NCBI RefSeq assembly: GCF_002002865.1
Contig: NZ_CP019508.1
Location: forward strand, 248,001-312,000
Length of the DNA stretch: 64,000 bases
Source: Brevundimonas sp. LM2
GTDB lineage: Bacteria; Pseudomonadota; Alphaproteobacteria; Caulobacterales; Caulobacteraceae
Reading direction: 5' to 3'
Below, piece after piece: positions 37,233 through 47,206 of the stretch; positions within the stretch are counted from its first letter, which is position 1; every line of letters begins with the position of its first letter. The translations under genes were made by a program, and so were the position numbers. The notes beneath the pieces were generated by a model. That model saw only the letters and a list, made by a program, of their open reading frames with translations, was not told where the DNA came from and made no database searches.

Positions 37233-37248
37233 TGTTTCACGTGAAACG
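37233..37248. other. parS site 2
   Basis: TGTTTCACGTGAAACG, one mismatch from the ParB-binding palindrome, in the 68-base gap between mnmE and mnmG. Confidence 0.9.
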
Positions 37249-37293
37249 GCCTCGGGAATGGCAATTGGGCCGCATTCGGATTAGGTGAGCGCC

Positions 37294-39159
37294 ATGCAGT
37301 CTTCGTCCTCGTTTGATGTAATCGTGATCGGTGGTGGCCATGCCGGGTGCGAAGCGGCCGCAGCGTCCGCGCGCGTGGGCGCCCGAACCCTGCTGCTGAC
37401 GCAGAAGCTCGAGACGATCGGCGAGATGTCCTGCAATCCCGCGATCGGGGGCCTCGGCAAGGGTCACCTGGTTCGGGAGATCGACGCGCTGGACGGGCTG
37501 ATGGGCCGGCTGGCCGACGTGTCGGGCATCCAGTTCCGCCTCTTGAACCGGTCCAAGGGCGCGGCGGTCCGGGGGCCGCGCAGCCAGATCGATCGCCGTC
37601 TGTACCGCGAGGCGATGCAGGCCGAACTGGCCCAGACGCCCAACCTCACGCTCCTTGCCGGCACGGCGGAGTCGCTGATCCTCGCCGGCGATCGGGTCGT
37701 GGGCGTCGTCACGGGGGAGAGGACGGCGCTGCGGTCAGGCGCTGTCGTCCTGACGACCGGGACATTCCTGAATGGCGTGATCCATCAGGGCGATGTGCGC
37801 ACGCCGGCGGGGCGGCACGGCGAGGCCCCCTCGACCGGTCTGGCGGCGGACCTTTATGGGGCCGGTCTGCAGATGGGGCGGCTCAAGACCGGGACGCCCG
37901 CGCGGCTGGACGGACGCACCATCGGCTGGGATCGGCTGGACATGCAGGCGGCCGACGATGAGCCGGTCCCCTTCAGCTTCCTGACCGACCGGATCGACGT
38001 GCCGCAGATCGCCTGCGGGATCACCCACACGACCGAGGCGACCCACGCCATCATCGCCGCGAACCTCGGGGAGAGCGCCGTCTATGGCGGCCATCTGACC
38101 GGCCGGGGGCCGCGTTACTGTCCCTCGATCGAGGACAAGGTTGTGCGCTTCGCCGACAAGAGTTCGCATCAGGTCTTCCTCGAGCCCGAAGGATTGGACG
38201 ATCCGACGGTCTACCCCAACGGCATCTCGACCTCGGTCGCGCCCGAGACCCAACTCGCCTTCCTCCGCACCATGCCGGGTCTGGAGAGCGTGGAGGTCTT
38301 TCGGTACGGGTATGCGATCGAGTATGACTACGTCGACCCGCGCGAATTGACCCCGGCGCTAAAGGTCAAGCGCCGGCCGGGGCTGTATCTGGCCGGACAG
38401 ATCAACGGCACGACGGGCTATGAGGAGGCGGGCGCTCAAGGGTTGATCGCCGGCCTCAACGCGGCGCGAGCGGCGGCGGGTGACGCCGAGATCGTGCTGG
38501 GCCGGGATCAGGCCTATATCGGCGTGATGATCGACGACCTGGTCACGCGCGGTGTGACCGAGCCCTACCGGATGTTCACCAGCCGGGCCGAATACAGATT
38601 GACGCTGCGGGCCGACAATGCCGATCAACGATTGACCCCCGTCGGCCTCGCGGCCGGAATCGTTGCGCCCGCCCGACGTAAGGCGTTCGAGACCAAGGTT
38701 GCGGCTCTTCAGGCGGCCACCGCCCTCGTGCGGAACACGCGGTTCACCCCGAATGAGGCCCAGGCGATCGGGATCGCCGTCAATGCCGACGGACAACGAC
38801 GGACCCTGAGGGACCTGCTGGCCTACCCCGGGGTCGACCTGACGGCCTTCGAGACCCTCCACCCCGAGATCCAAACGTGGTCACCGGCAGTCCGTGAGCA
38901 GATCCAGATCGACGCGGGCTATGCCGGCTACCTGGATCGTCAAACGGCCGACGCCGAGGCGCTGCGCCGCGAAGAGGCGCTGCGTCTGCCGGGTGACCTG
39001 GACTATGCCGCGATCGGGGGGCTGTCCAACGAGGTGCGCGAGAAGCTGTCCTTGGTCCAGCCTCGGACCCTTGGTCAGGCGGGACGCATAGAGGGCGTAA
39101 CGCCCGGCGCGCTGACGGCGCTGCTGTCGCATGTCAAACGGACGGCGGTCGCCGCCTGA
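37294..39159 (+). CDS. mnmG: tRNA uridine-5-carboxymethylaminomethyl modification enzyme MnmG (GidA)
   Basis: A 621-residue FAD-dependent partner of MnmE. The FAD fold is [20 protein letters not shown], followed by [20 protein letters not shown] and [17 protein letters not shown]. The C-terminal helical domain ([17 protein letters not shown]) binds MnmE. ATG 37294 has AGGTGA at good spacing; GTG 37285 is the alternative. Its stop overlaps the rsmG start by one base. Confidence 0.98.
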   Translation: MQSSSSFDVIVIGGGHAGCEAAAASARVGARTLLLTQKLETIGEMSCNPAIGGLGKGHLVREIDALDGLMGRLADVSGIQFRLLNRSKGAAVRGPRSQIDRRLYREAMQAELAQTPNLTLLAGTAESLILAGDRVVGVVTGERTALRSGAVVLTTGTFLNGVIHQGDVRTPAGRHGEAPSTGLAADLYGAGLQMGRLKTGTPARLDGRTIGWDRLDMQAADDEPVPFSFLTDRIDVPQIACGITHTTEATHAIIAANLGESAVYGGHLTGRGPRYCPSIEDKVVRFADKSSHQVFLEPEGLDDPTVYPNGISTSVAPETQLAFLRTMPGLESVEVFRYGYAIEYDYVDPRELTPALKVKRRPGLYLAGQINGTTGYEEAGAQGLIAGLNAARAAAGDAEIVLGRDQAYIGVMIDDLVTRGVTEPYRMFTSRAEYRLTLRADNADQRLTPVGLAAGIVAPARRKAFETKVAALQAATALVRNTRFTPNEAQAIGIAVNADGQRRTLRDLLAYPGVDLTAFETLHPEIQTWSPAVREQIQIDAGYAGYLDRQTADAEALRREEALRLPGDLDYAAIGGLSNEVREKLSLVQPRTLGQAGRIEGVTPGALTALLSHVKRTAVAA

Positions 39160-39773
39160 TGACGGCCGACGAATTTCAACGGTTGACCGGGGCCTGGCCG
39201 GAGCGGATGGCCGACCTCGAGCGGTTCCGCCTCCTGTTGACCGAGGCCAATGCGGTGATGAACCTGGTCGGACCAGACAGCCTGCCCGACTTCTGGAACC
39301 GGCATGCCTGGGACTCAGCCCAACTGATTGATCTCGCAGGCTTCGGTCGGACCTGGGCCGACCTCGGGGCCGGGGCGGGTTTTCCTGGATTGGTTCTGGC
39401 CGTGCTGGCTAAGGGGCGGCCGGGGTCGCATGTCTGGCTGATCGACTCGCTGCAGAAACGCTGCCGCTTTCTGCAGAGCGTGGTCGATACGCTCGAACTT
39501 CCGGCGACCGTCGTCTGGGGACGGGCCGAGGAGCAGGCGCTGAAGGTCGACGTCGTGACCGCCCGCGCCGTGGCGCCGATGGAGAAACTGCTGGGTTATG
39601 CACAGCCCTATCTCTCGCGCGGTGCACAAGGTCTGTTTCTCAAGGGAGAGAAGGCAGAGCTTGAGTTGCAGGAGGCCGCCAAGGTCTGGCAAGTGGAGGC
39701 TGATCTGACCGTCTCGCGCAGCGACCCGCGCGGACGTATCGTGACCGTCCGGAGCGTGAAACGCCGTGGCTAA
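39159..39773 (+). CDS. rsmG: 16S rRNA (guanine-N7) methyltransferase RsmG (GidB)
   Basis: A 204-residue SAM-dependent enzyme that methylates G527 of 16S rRNA; its loss gives low-level streptomycin resistance. It has NAVMNLVGPDSLPDFWNRH, the SAM motif WADLGAGAGFPGLVLAVLA, and DSLQKRCRFLQSVVDTLEL. The end overlaps parA by eight bases. Order mnmE-mnmG-rsmG-parA-parB is the canonical alphaproteobacterial arrangement. Confidence 0.97.
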   Translation: MTADEFQRLTGAWPERMADLERFRLLLTEANAVMNLVGPDSLPDFWNRHAWDSAQLIDLAGFGRTWADLGAGAGFPGLVLAVLAKGRPGSHVWLIDSLQKRCRFLQSVVDTLELPATVVWGRAEEQALKVDVVTARAVAPMEKLLGYAQPYLSRGAQGLFLKGEKAELELQEAAKVWQVEADLTVSRSDPRGRIVTVRSVKRRG

Positions 39774-40584
39774 TCCAAACAAGAAGGCCCGCGTGTTCGC
39801 CGTATCCAACCAGAAGGGTGGGGTCGGCAAGACAACGACGGCGATCAATCTCGGGACGGCCCTCGCGGCGATCGGGGAGAAGGTGCTGATTGTCGACATG
39901 GACCCGCAAGGCAATGCCTCGACCGGATTGGGTGTTCCACGTGAAACACGACGGATCACCATCTACGACGTGATCGTCGACGGTCGTTCGGTCCATGACG
40001 CCGCCGTCCCTACCGCGGTGCCCGGACTGGACATCATCCCAGCCGATGCGGACATGTCCGGCGTGGAAATCGAGTTGAGCCAGCAGGACCGCCGCTCCTA
40101 TCGCCTGCGCGACGCCCTCGCGCGACAGGGTGAGGATGGTAGCGCCGGGTATGACTATGTCCTGATCGACTGCCCGCCGTCGCTAAACCTGTTGACCCTG
40201 AACGCCATGGCGGCGGCGGACGGGGTCCTGGTGCCGTTGCAGTGTGAGTTCTTCGCGCTGGAGGGTCTGACCCAGCTGATGAAGACCATCGAGATGGTGC
40301 GCCAATCCCTGAACCCGTCGCTTGAGATCCAGGGCCTGGTCCTGACCATGTACGACCGTCGCAATGCCCTGTCGGGACAGGTTGCGGCCGACGTGCGGGG
40401 CCATTTCGGCGACAAGGTCTATGAGGCCGTGATCCCGCGGAACGTCCGGGTGTCGGAGGCCCCGTCCTTCGGCAAACCCGTTCTGATCTATGATCTGAAA
40501 TGCACCGGCAGCCAGGCCTATCTGCGTCTGGCCAAGGAAGTCGTCGGCCGCGAGCGCCGTCGCCGTACCCAGTTGGCCGCCTGA
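39766..40584 (+). CDS. parA: Chromosome-partitioning ATPase ParA
   Basis: A 272-residue deviant Walker A ATPase: FAVSNQKGGVGKTTTAINLG near the N-terminus, VDMDPQGNAST (A' motif), and YVLIDCPPSLNLLTLNAMAA (Walker B). ParA forms a DNA-bound gradient that pulls ParB-parS complexes toward the new pole. The start is GTG at 39766 inside the end of rsmG. A parS-like sequence lies within the coding region at 39933-39948, where it encodes VPRET. A dimerisation/DNA-binding basic C-terminus (RERRRRTQ) is visible. Confidence 0.98.
   Translation: MANPNKKARVFAVSNQKGGVGKTTTAINLGTALAAIGEKVLIVDMDPQGNASTGLGVPRETRRITIYDVIVDGRSVHDAAVPTAVPGLDIIPADADMSGVEIELSQQDRRSYRLRDALARQGEDGSAGYDYVLIDCPPSLNLLTLNAMAAADGVLVPLQCEFFALEGLTQLMKTIEMVRQSLNPSLEIQGLVLTMYDRRNALSGQVAADVRGHFGDKVYEAVIPRNVRVSEAPSFGKPVLIYDLKCTGSQAYLRLAKEVVGRERRRRTQLAA
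39933..39948. other. parS site 3, inside parA
   Basis: TGTTCCACGTGAAACA, one mismatch from the ParB palindrome, within codons for Gly-Val-Pro-Arg-Glu-Thr of ParA. Confidence 0.85.
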
Positions 40585-40618
40585 TGGTCCTATCTGCCCC
40601 CTGAACGAAAGCAAGCGT

Positions 40619-41503
40619 GTGTCTGAACGTCAAAGAGGATTGGGCCGTGGCTTGTCGGCCCTGCTGGGCGAGCCGGTCGCGGAGGCCCCGGTCGCCGGCG
40701 GCCCCATGCCGACCGGCGTGCAGATGGCGCCGATCGAAAGCCTGAAACCCAATCCCGATCAGCCCCGCAAGATCTTCACCCAGGCGGATCTCGACGAGCT
40801 GACGGCCTCGATCCGCGACAAGGGCGTGCTGCAGCCGATCCTGGTGCGGACCCAGCCGGGCCAGGACGGGATGTGGCAGATCATCGCCGGGGAACGTCGT
40901 TGGCGGGCCTCCCAGGCCGCGCGCCTGACCGAGGTGCCCATCGTCGTGCGCGAGATGGACGACGTCGAGGTGTTCGAGGTCGCCATTATCGAGAACGTCC
41001 AGCGCGCCGATCTCAACCCCCTGGAAGAGGCCGATGCCTATCGGCTGCTGATGGAGCGGTTCGGCCGTACGCAGGACGCCGTGGCCGGCATCGTCGGCAA
41101 GAGCCGCAGCCATGTGGCCAATACGCTCCGGCTGCTGCAACTGCCGGAGGAGGTGCTGGACTACGTGCGGCGCGGCAAGCTGAGCGCCGGCCACGCTCGG
41201 GCCCTGATCACCGCGCCCAATCCCGGGGCCCTGGCCGCCCAGGTCGAGCGCGAGGGGCTGAACGTCCGCCAGGCCGAGGCCCTGGCGCGGCGGGCGGGCG
41301 AAGGCCCACGGCCCGGCAAGGCCAGGGCGGGCGGATCCGGTGTCAGCGGGTCGGCGGACACGGCGGCTCTGGAACAGGATCTGGCCGACGCGCTTGGGCT
41401 GAAGGTCGCCCTGGCGGACCGGGGCGGGAAGGGCGAGCTGACCCTGACCTATGCCAGCCTGGAGCAACTCGACGACCTGTGCCGCCGGTTGATGAAGGCC
41501 TGA
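40619..41503 (+). CDS. parB: Chromosome-partitioning protein ParB
   Basis: A 294-residue ParB CTPase-clamp. The N-terminal LGRGLSALLGEP is the ParA-interacting peptide. The CTP-binding domain has PNPDQPRKIF, IIAGERRWRASQAA (GERR motif) and ENVQRADLNPLEEADAY. The HTH that reads parS is VAGIVGKSRSHVANTLRLL. A linker and dimerisation domain (LEQDLADALGLKVAL) close the protein. The start is GTG 40619, 35 bases after parA. It should nucleate on the parS sites listed here. Confidence 0.98.
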   Translation: MSERQRGLGRGLSALLGEPVAEAPVAGGPMPTGVQMAPIESLKPNPDQPRKIFTQADLDELTASIRDKGVLQPILVRTQPGQDGMWQIIAGERRWRASQAARLTEVPIVVREMDDVEVFEVAIIENVQRADLNPLEEADAYRLLMERFGRTQDAVAGIVGKSRSHVANTLRLLQLPEEVLDYVRRGKLSAGHARALITAPNPGALAAQVEREGLNVRQAEALARRAGEGPRPGKARAGGSGVSGSADTAALEQDLADALGLKVALADRGGKGELTLTYASLEQLDDLCRRLMKA

Positions 41504-41529
41504 GCCGTCTTTTGTGCTAGGCTGTCGGC

Positions 41530-41712
41530 ATGACCGATACGCCCGAAACCGCCTCCGAAGCTCTGAAACGCGTTCTCGCCGCCAAGAAGGCGGGGGCGGG
41601 GACCTCCGCCCATGCCGGCATGGCCAATGGCAAGGCGGACGAGCGCGCCGTCGCCGCCAAGAGCGCGGCCCTGGCCAAACCGGCCTTCCGCAAGGCTTCC
41701 AAGCGCGGCTAG
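41530..41712 (+). CDS. Small basic hypothetical protein
   Basis: A 60-residue protein rich in Ala and Lys: MTDTPETASEALKRVLAAKK, then a Gly/Ala linker and a C-terminal AKPAFRKASKRG. The net charge is positive, with no membrane segment. I recognise no domain with confidence. The 26-base gap after parB and codon use like its neighbours make it a likely real gene, but short alanine-rich frames also arise by chance in GC-rich DNA. It is convergent with holA. Confidence 0.6.
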   Translation: MTDTPETASEALKRVLAAKKAGAGTSAHAGMANGKADERAVAAKSAALAKPAFRKASKRG

Positions 41713-41721
41713 GCCGGCGGC

Positions 41722-42774
41722 CTAGAGCCCCAGGCGGCGAGCCCGGGCCGCGATCTCCAGCAGCAGCCGCTCGGCGATCAGATGCTCGGGCATGCCGGTG
41801 GTCTTGGTCGCGATATCGGCCGTGTTGACGCTGTCCTGGACGACGTCCAGATCCTCCAGCCGCCAAGCGCGCGCCTGGCGCAGCATCTCGGTCTCCTGTT
41901 TCCAGAACACGCCGGCGGCCTTGGCGGCCTCCTTGGCCCCCGCACCCGAGCCCTGCAGGACATTGATCCGGCGCAGCTTGCCCAGGTGGATGGAGGCCGA
42001 TCGCACCGCCATGACCGCGCTCTCGCCCTCGGCCAAGGCGCGCCGCAGACCGGACTGGGCGGGGGCGGGACGTCCGCCGAAGGCCTGGAGCGCCGCATCG
42101 GCCAAGGAGGCGTCCGCCTCGACGCCCAGATGCGCCTCCAGCTCCTCGACATCTATGGTACGACCCGATCCGGGCCCAACGTACAGCGCCAGCCGCTCGA
42201 TCTCCTGGCGCATCAGCCCGCGTTCGCGGGGCAGACGGGCGACGAAGGCGGCCAGGGCGTCGCTGGTCAGGCCGACCTTGTCCACCGCCAGGGCCTCGCG
42301 CGTCATCCGGGCGATGTCGCCGGCCTCGTCCTCGTAGACCGCGATGCCGACCGAGCCCTTGCCGGCCTCGGCCGCCTTGCGCAGGGCCGAGTCGCGGCCC
42401 AGGGCCCCCGCCTCGATCACCAGCATGGCGTCGGGATTGAAGCCGCCGTCGCCGTGAGTCTTGAGCGCCGCGGCCAGCATCTTGTCGACCGAGGCCTTGT
42501 CGCCGCCGAGGCGGACGCGGACCAGGCGTCGTCCGCCGATCATCGACAGGGCGGTGAGGGCCTCTTCCAGCCGGGCTTCGTTGCCGTCGATGTCGCTGTC
42601 GGTCAGGACCGTGACGTTGAACGGATCGTTCAGGTCGGGCGTGACGGCCCGGCACAGGGTCTCGGCCCGCTCGGCCACGCCGGACCGGTCCTTGCCGTGG
42701 ATGACGGCGGCGCGGATGCCGGCGTCGGGACGCGACAGGAAACGGTCGACCTCCGGGCGTTTGGCCAGGATCAT
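41722..42774 (-). CDS. holA: DNA polymerase III delta subunit
   Basis: A 350-residue clamp-loader subunit that opens the beta clamp. It has ILAKRPEVDRFLSRPD at the N-terminus, IHGKDRSGVAERAE, the AAA-like core, and AFVARLPRERGLMRQEIERL of the family. The C-terminal domain includes QARAWRLEDLDVVQDSVNT. It follows lptE by seven bases. The order leuS-lptE-holA is widely conserved. Confidence 0.95.
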   Translation of the reverse strand: MILAKRPEVDRFLSRPDAGIRAAVIHGKDRSGVAERAETLCRAVTPDLNDPFNVTVLTDSDIDGNEARLEEALTALSMIGGRRLVRVRLGGDKASVDKMLAAALKTHGDGGFNPDAMLVIEAGALGRDSALRKAAEAGKGSVGIAVYEDEAGDIARMTREALAVDKVGLTSDALAAFVARLPRERGLMRQEIERLALYVGPGSGRTIDVEELEAHLGVEADASLADAALQAFGGRPAPAQSGLRRALAEGESAVMAVRSASIHLGKLRRINVLQGSGAGAKEAAKAAGVFWKQETEMLRQARAWRLEDLDVVQDSVNTADIATKTTGMPEHLIAERLLLEIAARARRLGL

Positions 42775-42781
42775 CGGCGGA

Positions 42782-43282
42782 TCACCGGACGGACAGGGCC
42801 CGCATCAGGTCCAGGCGGATCATGCGGGCCAGCTCGGTGGCCGCGCGGTCCTCGCCGTCCTGCTGGGCCGCGATGGCGGCATACGGCTGGTCGGCGGCGG
42901 CATAGGTCGTGGTTACGGCCTGGGTGCCGGTCAGGGGGGTGCCTGCTGCTGTGGGCGTCAGGGTCCAGGCGGCGCGGACCGTCAGCTCATAACGGGCGGC
43001 GGTGTCGTCGATGCGGCGACCGAGGGGCCGGCGGCTCTGCTCGACCACGGTCTCGAGCCGGTACAGCGGCGCGGCACCCCGATCCCAGCCGAGGGCGTCC
43101 TCCAGCTGTTCACGCAGGCGGTAGCCCAGCCGATCATCCTGCGCCCTGACCGCGATCCGCGAGAGCGCGCCGGACGCGCCCGTATCGCCATACAGCGGCG
43201 TGAACCCGCACCCCGCCAGGAGCAGGGAAACAAGAGCCAGGACAGCCGAGGCCGTCAGCGAGGTCGAGCGTTCCCGGCTCAT
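42782..43282 (-). CDS. lptE: LPS-assembly lipoprotein LptE
   Basis: A 166-residue lipoprotein of the outer-membrane LPS translocon, which plugs the LptD barrel. The signal peptide ends at the lipobox LAGC (Cys25), followed by [19 protein letters not shown], the family start. [19 protein letters not shown] is the conserved core. Its ATG overlaps the leuS stop by four bases. Confidence 0.93.
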   Translation of the reverse strand: MSRERSTSLTASAVLALVSLLLAGCGFTPLYGDTGASGALSRIAVRAQDDRLGYRLREQLEDALGWDRGAAPLYRLETVVEQSRRPLGRRIDDTAARYELTVRAAWTLTPTAAGTPLTGTQAVTTTYAAADQPYAAIAAQQDGEDRAATELARMIRLDLMRALSVR

Positions 43283-45882
43283 GCGGCGACCAGGTTGACG
43301 ATGCGGTCGGGCACGACGATCACCTTGCGGATGGATTGACCCTGGGCCTCCAGATAGGCCTGAACGGCAGGGTTGGCGAGCGCCTCGGCCTCGACCGCCG
43401 CGGCATCGGTCCCCCGTGGCAGGGTGATCTCGCCCCGGCGCTTGCCGTTGATCTGGATCGGCAGGACCACGTCGTCGTCGGCCGCCAGGGCCGGGTCGAA
43501 GACCGGCCAGGGCGCGTCCAGCACCATGCCGGCCTCGCCCAGCCGCGCCCAGCCTTCCTCGGCCAGGTGCGGCGTGAAGGGCGCGATCAAACGGGCCAGG
43601 GCCGACAGGGCCTCGCGCCGGGCCGGGCCGGACGCCGTGTCGTGTTCGCGCAGGCTGGCGACGAAGGCGTACAGTTTGGCGATGGCCGAGTTGAAGCGGA
43701 AGCTTTCGACGCCGTCGGACACCGCCTTGATGGTCTTGTGGGCCTCCTTGAGCAGGGCGGTGTCGGCCGCCGCGTCACCGACGGCGTCTGCATCGAACCC
43801 GTCGAACAGGGTCCAGACGCGCTGGACGAAGCGGCTGGCCCCCTCCACCCCGCCGGGGGTCCACTGCACATCCCGCTCGGGCGGGCTGTCGGACAGGACG
43901 AACAGCCGGCCCGCGTCGACGCCGTGGCTGTCGAGGATTTCCTGAGGCGCGACGACGTTCTTTTTGGACTTGGACATCTTCTCGATGTCGCCGACGATCA
44001 CGGGCTGGCCGAGCTCGCGGTCGACCCATTGTCCGTCGCGCTTCTCGACCTCATCGGGTGCCAGCCAGTGGCCGTTCTGGGACTTGTAGGTCTCGTGGAC
44101 CACCATGCCCTGGGTGAACAGGCCGGCGAACGGCTCCTTGACCGACAGCATGCCGGCGTCCGACAGCGCCCGGGTGATGAACCGGGCGTAGAGCAGGTGC
44201 AGGACCGCGTGCTCGACCCCGCCGATATACTGGTCGACGGCCAGCCAGTGGTCGGCCGCCTGGGGATTGATCGGCTGGGCGGCCGTCGGGTCGGTGAAGC
44301 GGGCGAAATACCAGCTGGAGTCGACGAAGGTGTCGAGCGTGTCGGTCTCGCGCGTCGCATCGGCCCCGCAGGACGGGCATTGGACGTGCTTCCAGGTCGG
44401 ATGGCGATCCAGTGGGTTGCCGGGCACGTCGAACGTCACGTCGTCGGGCAGGACCACCGGCAGCTGATCGGCGGGGACCTCGACCACGCCGCAGGCGGCG
44501 CAGTGGACGATGGGGATGGGGCAGCCCCAGTAGCGCTGGCGGCTGACGCCCCAGTCGCGCAGGCGATAGATGGTCGCGCCCTGGCCATGGCCGGACGCCT
44601 CCAGCCGGGCGATGGCGGCCGCCTTGGCAGGCTCGATGGCCAGGCCGTCGAGGAAGCCGGAGTTGAAGATCGTGCCCGTGCCGGTGAACGCCTCGGTGCC
44701 GATCTCGACCGTGTCCTGGCCCTCGGGGCGGACCACCGGCGTGACCGGCAGGTCGTATTTGCGGGCGAAGTCGAGGTCGCGCTGGTCATGCGCAGGGCAG
44801 CCGAAGATGGCCCCGGAGCCATAGGTCGAGAGCACGAAATTGGCCACCCAGACCGGCAGGGTCCGGTCGGGGTCGAACGGGTGGCGGACCCGCAGGCCCA
44901 GGTCGACGCCCAGCTTCTCGGCCTTCTCGATCTCGGCCTCGCTGGTCCCGGTGCGGGCGCAGGCCTCGACGAAGGCGGCGACATCCGGCCGGTGTTCGGC
45001 GATGGCCTTGGTCAGGGGATGGTCGGGGGCCAGGGCCAGGAAGCTGGCCCCGAACAGGGTGTCGGGCCGGGTGGTATAGACCTCGATCGGATCGCGCGCA
45101 TGGCTGGGCTCGCCTTCCGCGGCGGTCGGCAGGAAGGCCGGAACCTCGGCGATGTCCCACCACAGGGTCGCGCCCTTGGACCGCCCGATCCAGTTCTCCT
45201 GCATCAATCGGACCTTCTCGGGCCAGCGGTCCAGGGTCTTGAGCCCTTCGATCAGATCGTCGGCATAGTCGGTGATCCGCAGGAACCACTGGTTCAGCTT
45301 GCGCTTCTCGACCGGGGCGCCGGAACGCCAGCCCTTGCCGTCGATGACCTGTTCATTGGCCAAGACGGTGTTGTCGACCGGATCCCAGTTGACGACCCCG
45401 TCCTTGCGATAGACCAGGCCGCGCCGATACAGCGCCAGGAACCAGGCCTGCTGCTGGCCATAGTATTCCGGGTCGCAGGTGGCGAACTCACGCGACCAAT
45501 CCAGCGACAGGCCCAGCAGCTTCAGTTGGGCGCGCATGGCGGCGATGTTGTCGTAGGTCCAGCCCTTGGGGTGGATGCCGCGCTCCATGGCGGCGTTCTC
45601 GGCCGGCATGCCGAAGGCGTCCCAGCCCATCGGATGCAGGACGTCGAACCCCTGGGCCCGCTTGTGCCGCGCCACGACGTCGCCCATCACATAGTTTCGG
45701 GCGTGGCCCATATGGATGTTTCCGGACGGATAGGGAAACATTTCAAGGACATAGTATTTGGGTCGACCCGTGTCGCGGGTGACGAAGGCGTTCGCGTCCG
45801 CCCAGCGGGCCTGCTGGCGGGGTTCGGCGGTCTTGGGGTCGTATCGGGTCGGAGAGGCGGACACGGGATTCCTGAACATCAT
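43279..45882 (-). CDS. leuS: Leucyl-tRNA synthetase
   Basis: An 867-residue class I synthetase. The HIGH signature is [14 protein letters not shown], the editing domain covers about 225-420 ([20 protein letters not shown]), and the KMSKS loop is [12 protein letters not shown]. The zinc-like Cys pairs (CAACGVV and CPSCGAD) are near residues 468-510. The anticodon-binding and C-terminal domains are complete. It begins the leuS-lptE-holA operon. An inverted-repeat element separates it from the DUF3576 gene upstream. Confidence 0.98.
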   Translation of the reverse strand: MMFRNPVSASPTRYDPKTAEPRQQARWADANAFVTRDTGRPKYYVLEMFPYPSGNIHMGHARNYVMGDVVARHKRAQGFDVLHPMGWDAFGMPAENAAMERGIHPKGWTYDNIAAMRAQLKLLGLSLDWSREFATCDPEYYGQQQAWFLALYRRGLVYRKDGVVNWDPVDNTVLANEQVIDGKGWRSGAPVEKRKLNQWFLRITDYADDLIEGLKTLDRWPEKVRLMQENWIGRSKGATLWWDIAEVPAFLPTAAEGEPSHARDPIEVYTTRPDTLFGASFLALAPDHPLTKAIAEHRPDVAAFVEACARTGTSEAEIEKAEKLGVDLGLRVRHPFDPDRTLPVWVANFVLSTYGSGAIFGCPAHDQRDLDFARKYDLPVTPVVRPEGQDTVEIGTEAFTGTGTIFNSGFLDGLAIEPAKAAAIARLEASGHGQGATIYRLRDWGVSRQRYWGCPIPIVHCAACGVVEVPADQLPVVLPDDVTFDVPGNPLDRHPTWKHVQCPSCGADATRETDTLDTFVDSSWYFARFTDPTAAQPINPQAADHWLAVDQYIGGVEHAVLHLLYARFITRALSDAGMLSVKEPFAGLFTQGMVVHETYKSQNGHWLAPDEVEKRDGQWVDRELGQPVIVGDIEKMSKSKKNVVAPQEILDSHGVDAGRLFVLSDSPPERDVQWTPGGVEGASRFVQRVWTLFDGFDADAVGDAAADTALLKEAHKTIKAVSDGVESFRFNSAIAKLYAFVASLREHDTASGPARREALSALARLIAPFTPHLAEEGWARLGEAGMVLDAPWPVFDPALAADDDVVLPIQINGKRRGEITLPRGTDAAAVEAEALANPAVQAYLEAQGQSIRKVIVVPDRIVNLVAA

Positions 45883-45883
45883 G

Positions 45884-45987
45884 CGTCATCCTCGGCCTTG
45901 TGCCGAGGATCCATCAATAGGGACCTCTATGCTTGCCGGTGTGCCCCGGTGTCCATGGGCCCTCGGCACAAGGCCGAAGGTGACGCG
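45884..45987. repeat. Palindromic intergenic element
   Basis: Two near-identical 25-base arms in inverted order: left arm from 45884 (CGTCATCCTCGGCC, TTGTGCCGAGG), right arm 45962-45987 as its reverse complement with one or two mismatches. The left arm itself folds (ATCCTCGGC / GCCGAGGAT, 45888-45910). It fills the gap between leuS and the DUF3576 gene. It resembles the small palindromic repeats common in alphaproteobacterial intergenic DNA. Confidence 0.75.
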
Positions 45988-45992
45988 CGAGG

Positions 45993-46445
45993 TCAGCCGG
46001 CGTTGGACAGGTTCAGCTGGCGCGCCTTGGTCAGGATCGCGTTTTCCAGATCGGCCTCGGTCTGTGCGGCGACTGGAGTAGAGGTCCAGCCGCCGGCGGC
46101 GTCGCGGACCTCTTTCGTCACGGTCACGTTCAGGGCGTCGGCGCGCAGGCGAGTGTCGAGGATGAAGACCGTGGCCTTGAACCGCTCGTTCGGGGTCTGG
46201 GGATTGACGTACCAGTCGTAGTTGACGACGCCGCCCCAGGGATCGGCGGTCAGCAGCGGCATGAAGCTGAGCGTATCGAGGGTCGCGCGCCACAGGTAGG
46301 CGTTGACGCCGATGCCGAGCTGGGCGTTGGCCCGGGGGGCGGGCCGATCGCCCACGAAGGGCAGGCCGCCGCAGCCCGCGAGAACCAGACCACCCAGCGC
46401 CAGGGCCGTGGCCGCAACGACCGTCTTGCCGCGAACAAACGCCAT
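45993..46445 (-). CDS. DUF3576-domain lipoprotein
   Basis: A 150-residue predicted lipoprotein: signal MAFVRGKTVVAATALALGG, lipobox LAGC (Cys25), then a DUF3576 domain (GIGVNAYLWRATLDTLSFMP, DPWGGVVNYDWYVNP, FKATVFILDTRLRADALNV). In alphaproteobacteria this family often precedes leuS-lptE, which matches the order here. It may belong to envelope assembly with LptE; the function is not established. Confidence 0.9.
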   Translation of the reverse strand: MAFVRGKTVVAATALALGGLVLAGCGGLPFVGDRPAPRANAQLGIGVNAYLWRATLDTLSFMPLLTADPWGGVVNYDWYVNPQTPNERFKATVFILDTRLRADALNVTVTKEVRDAAGGWTSTPVAAQTEADLENAILTKARQLNLSNAG

Positions 46446-46810
46446 TCGTTTCCGTCTCCATCCCAGGATCGAACCGCACGGCCTTCGGGCCTGCGGGCGC
46501 TTCGACGGGCCCTTCAGGACACGCGGCGAAGCGAAGTCCTATAACACGCTGAAAAGGGGCGATGACAAGGCAATGGCGTTCGCGCACCGGCGTGCGGCGG
46601 AGCGGGCCTGCGAATCCCCCCGGGCACGAATGCCGGCGGCGTCTTTCGCGTGACGCTCGTGCCACAGCCGGCGGCAGAGTCGCCGGAACCGGGTGGGGTC
46701 GACCGGGTTTCGTTGACCGGGGCCGGCGAAGGTGCCTAATCGCGGGTTCGCGGCGGAAACGCCGGTCGAGTAACACGGTCCGCGGACAACGCCGGATCAA
46801 AGGGTTGGAA
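46446..46810. other. Gene-free stretch of 365 bases
   Basis: The shared upstream region of the DUF3576 gene (minus) and ntrZ (plus). It is as GC-rich as coding DNA, and the open frame upstream of ntrZ is Arg-rich without conserved-looking features. I see no RNA gene, palindromic repeat or clear promoter in it. Confidence 0.6.
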
Positions 46811-47206
46811 ATGCGGCTGGGTGTCGTCATCGCCGGAACGGCTGGTCTGCTCGCTTTCGCCGGCGTGTCGGGCGACGCGTCGGCGCAGACTCGGTCGCGG
46901 GTCCCGGCCGTCAGCCTGTCGGAAGCCAGCGCAGCCCAGGCGGGCACGCCGGCCTCCGCGCCCCGTCGCGGCCTGCGCTGGAATTCGAACGGTCGCTGGG
47001 GTCTGGACTTCAATCTGAACCAGCCGGTCGGCCGCGAGGCCCAGTGGGGCGACGTGGAGGCCGGGGCCTATTACCGCCTGTCGCCCAGCCTGCGCGTCGG
47101 GGCCGCCGCCGGCCTGGCGACGCGCGAACAGGACCCGGCGCGGGCGCCGGAGACCGATCGCCGGTCCCAGCCGCGCGTCCGCCTCGAGACCCTGTTCCGG
47201 TTCTAG
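46811..47206 (+). CDS. ntrZ: NtrZ-type periplasmic regulatory protein
   Basis: A 131-residue exported protein: signal peptide (LGVVIAGTAGLLAFAGVSGD) cleaved near ASAQ, then WNSNGRWGLDFNLNQPVGRE and VEAGAYYRLSPSLRVGAAAG, ending in RVRLETLFRF. This matches the NtrZ family first described in Caulobacter, a periplasmic inhibitor of the sensor kinase NtrY. ntrY is not in the window. ATG 46811 has GGTTGGA before it. The stop overlaps the convergent ThiE-like gene by four bases. Confidence 0.75.
   Translation: MRLGVVIAGTAGLLAFAGVSGDASAQTRSRVPAVSLSEASAAQAGTPASAPRRGLRWNSNGRWGLDFNLNQPVGREAQWGDVEAGAYYRLSPSLRVGAAAGLATREQDPARAPETDRRSQPRVRLETLFRF

Noticed and set aside
46562..46810. In-frame extension upstream of ntrZ
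   Set aside because: The added 83 residues are Arg-rich and unlike the family, while ATG 46811 starts a normal signal peptide.
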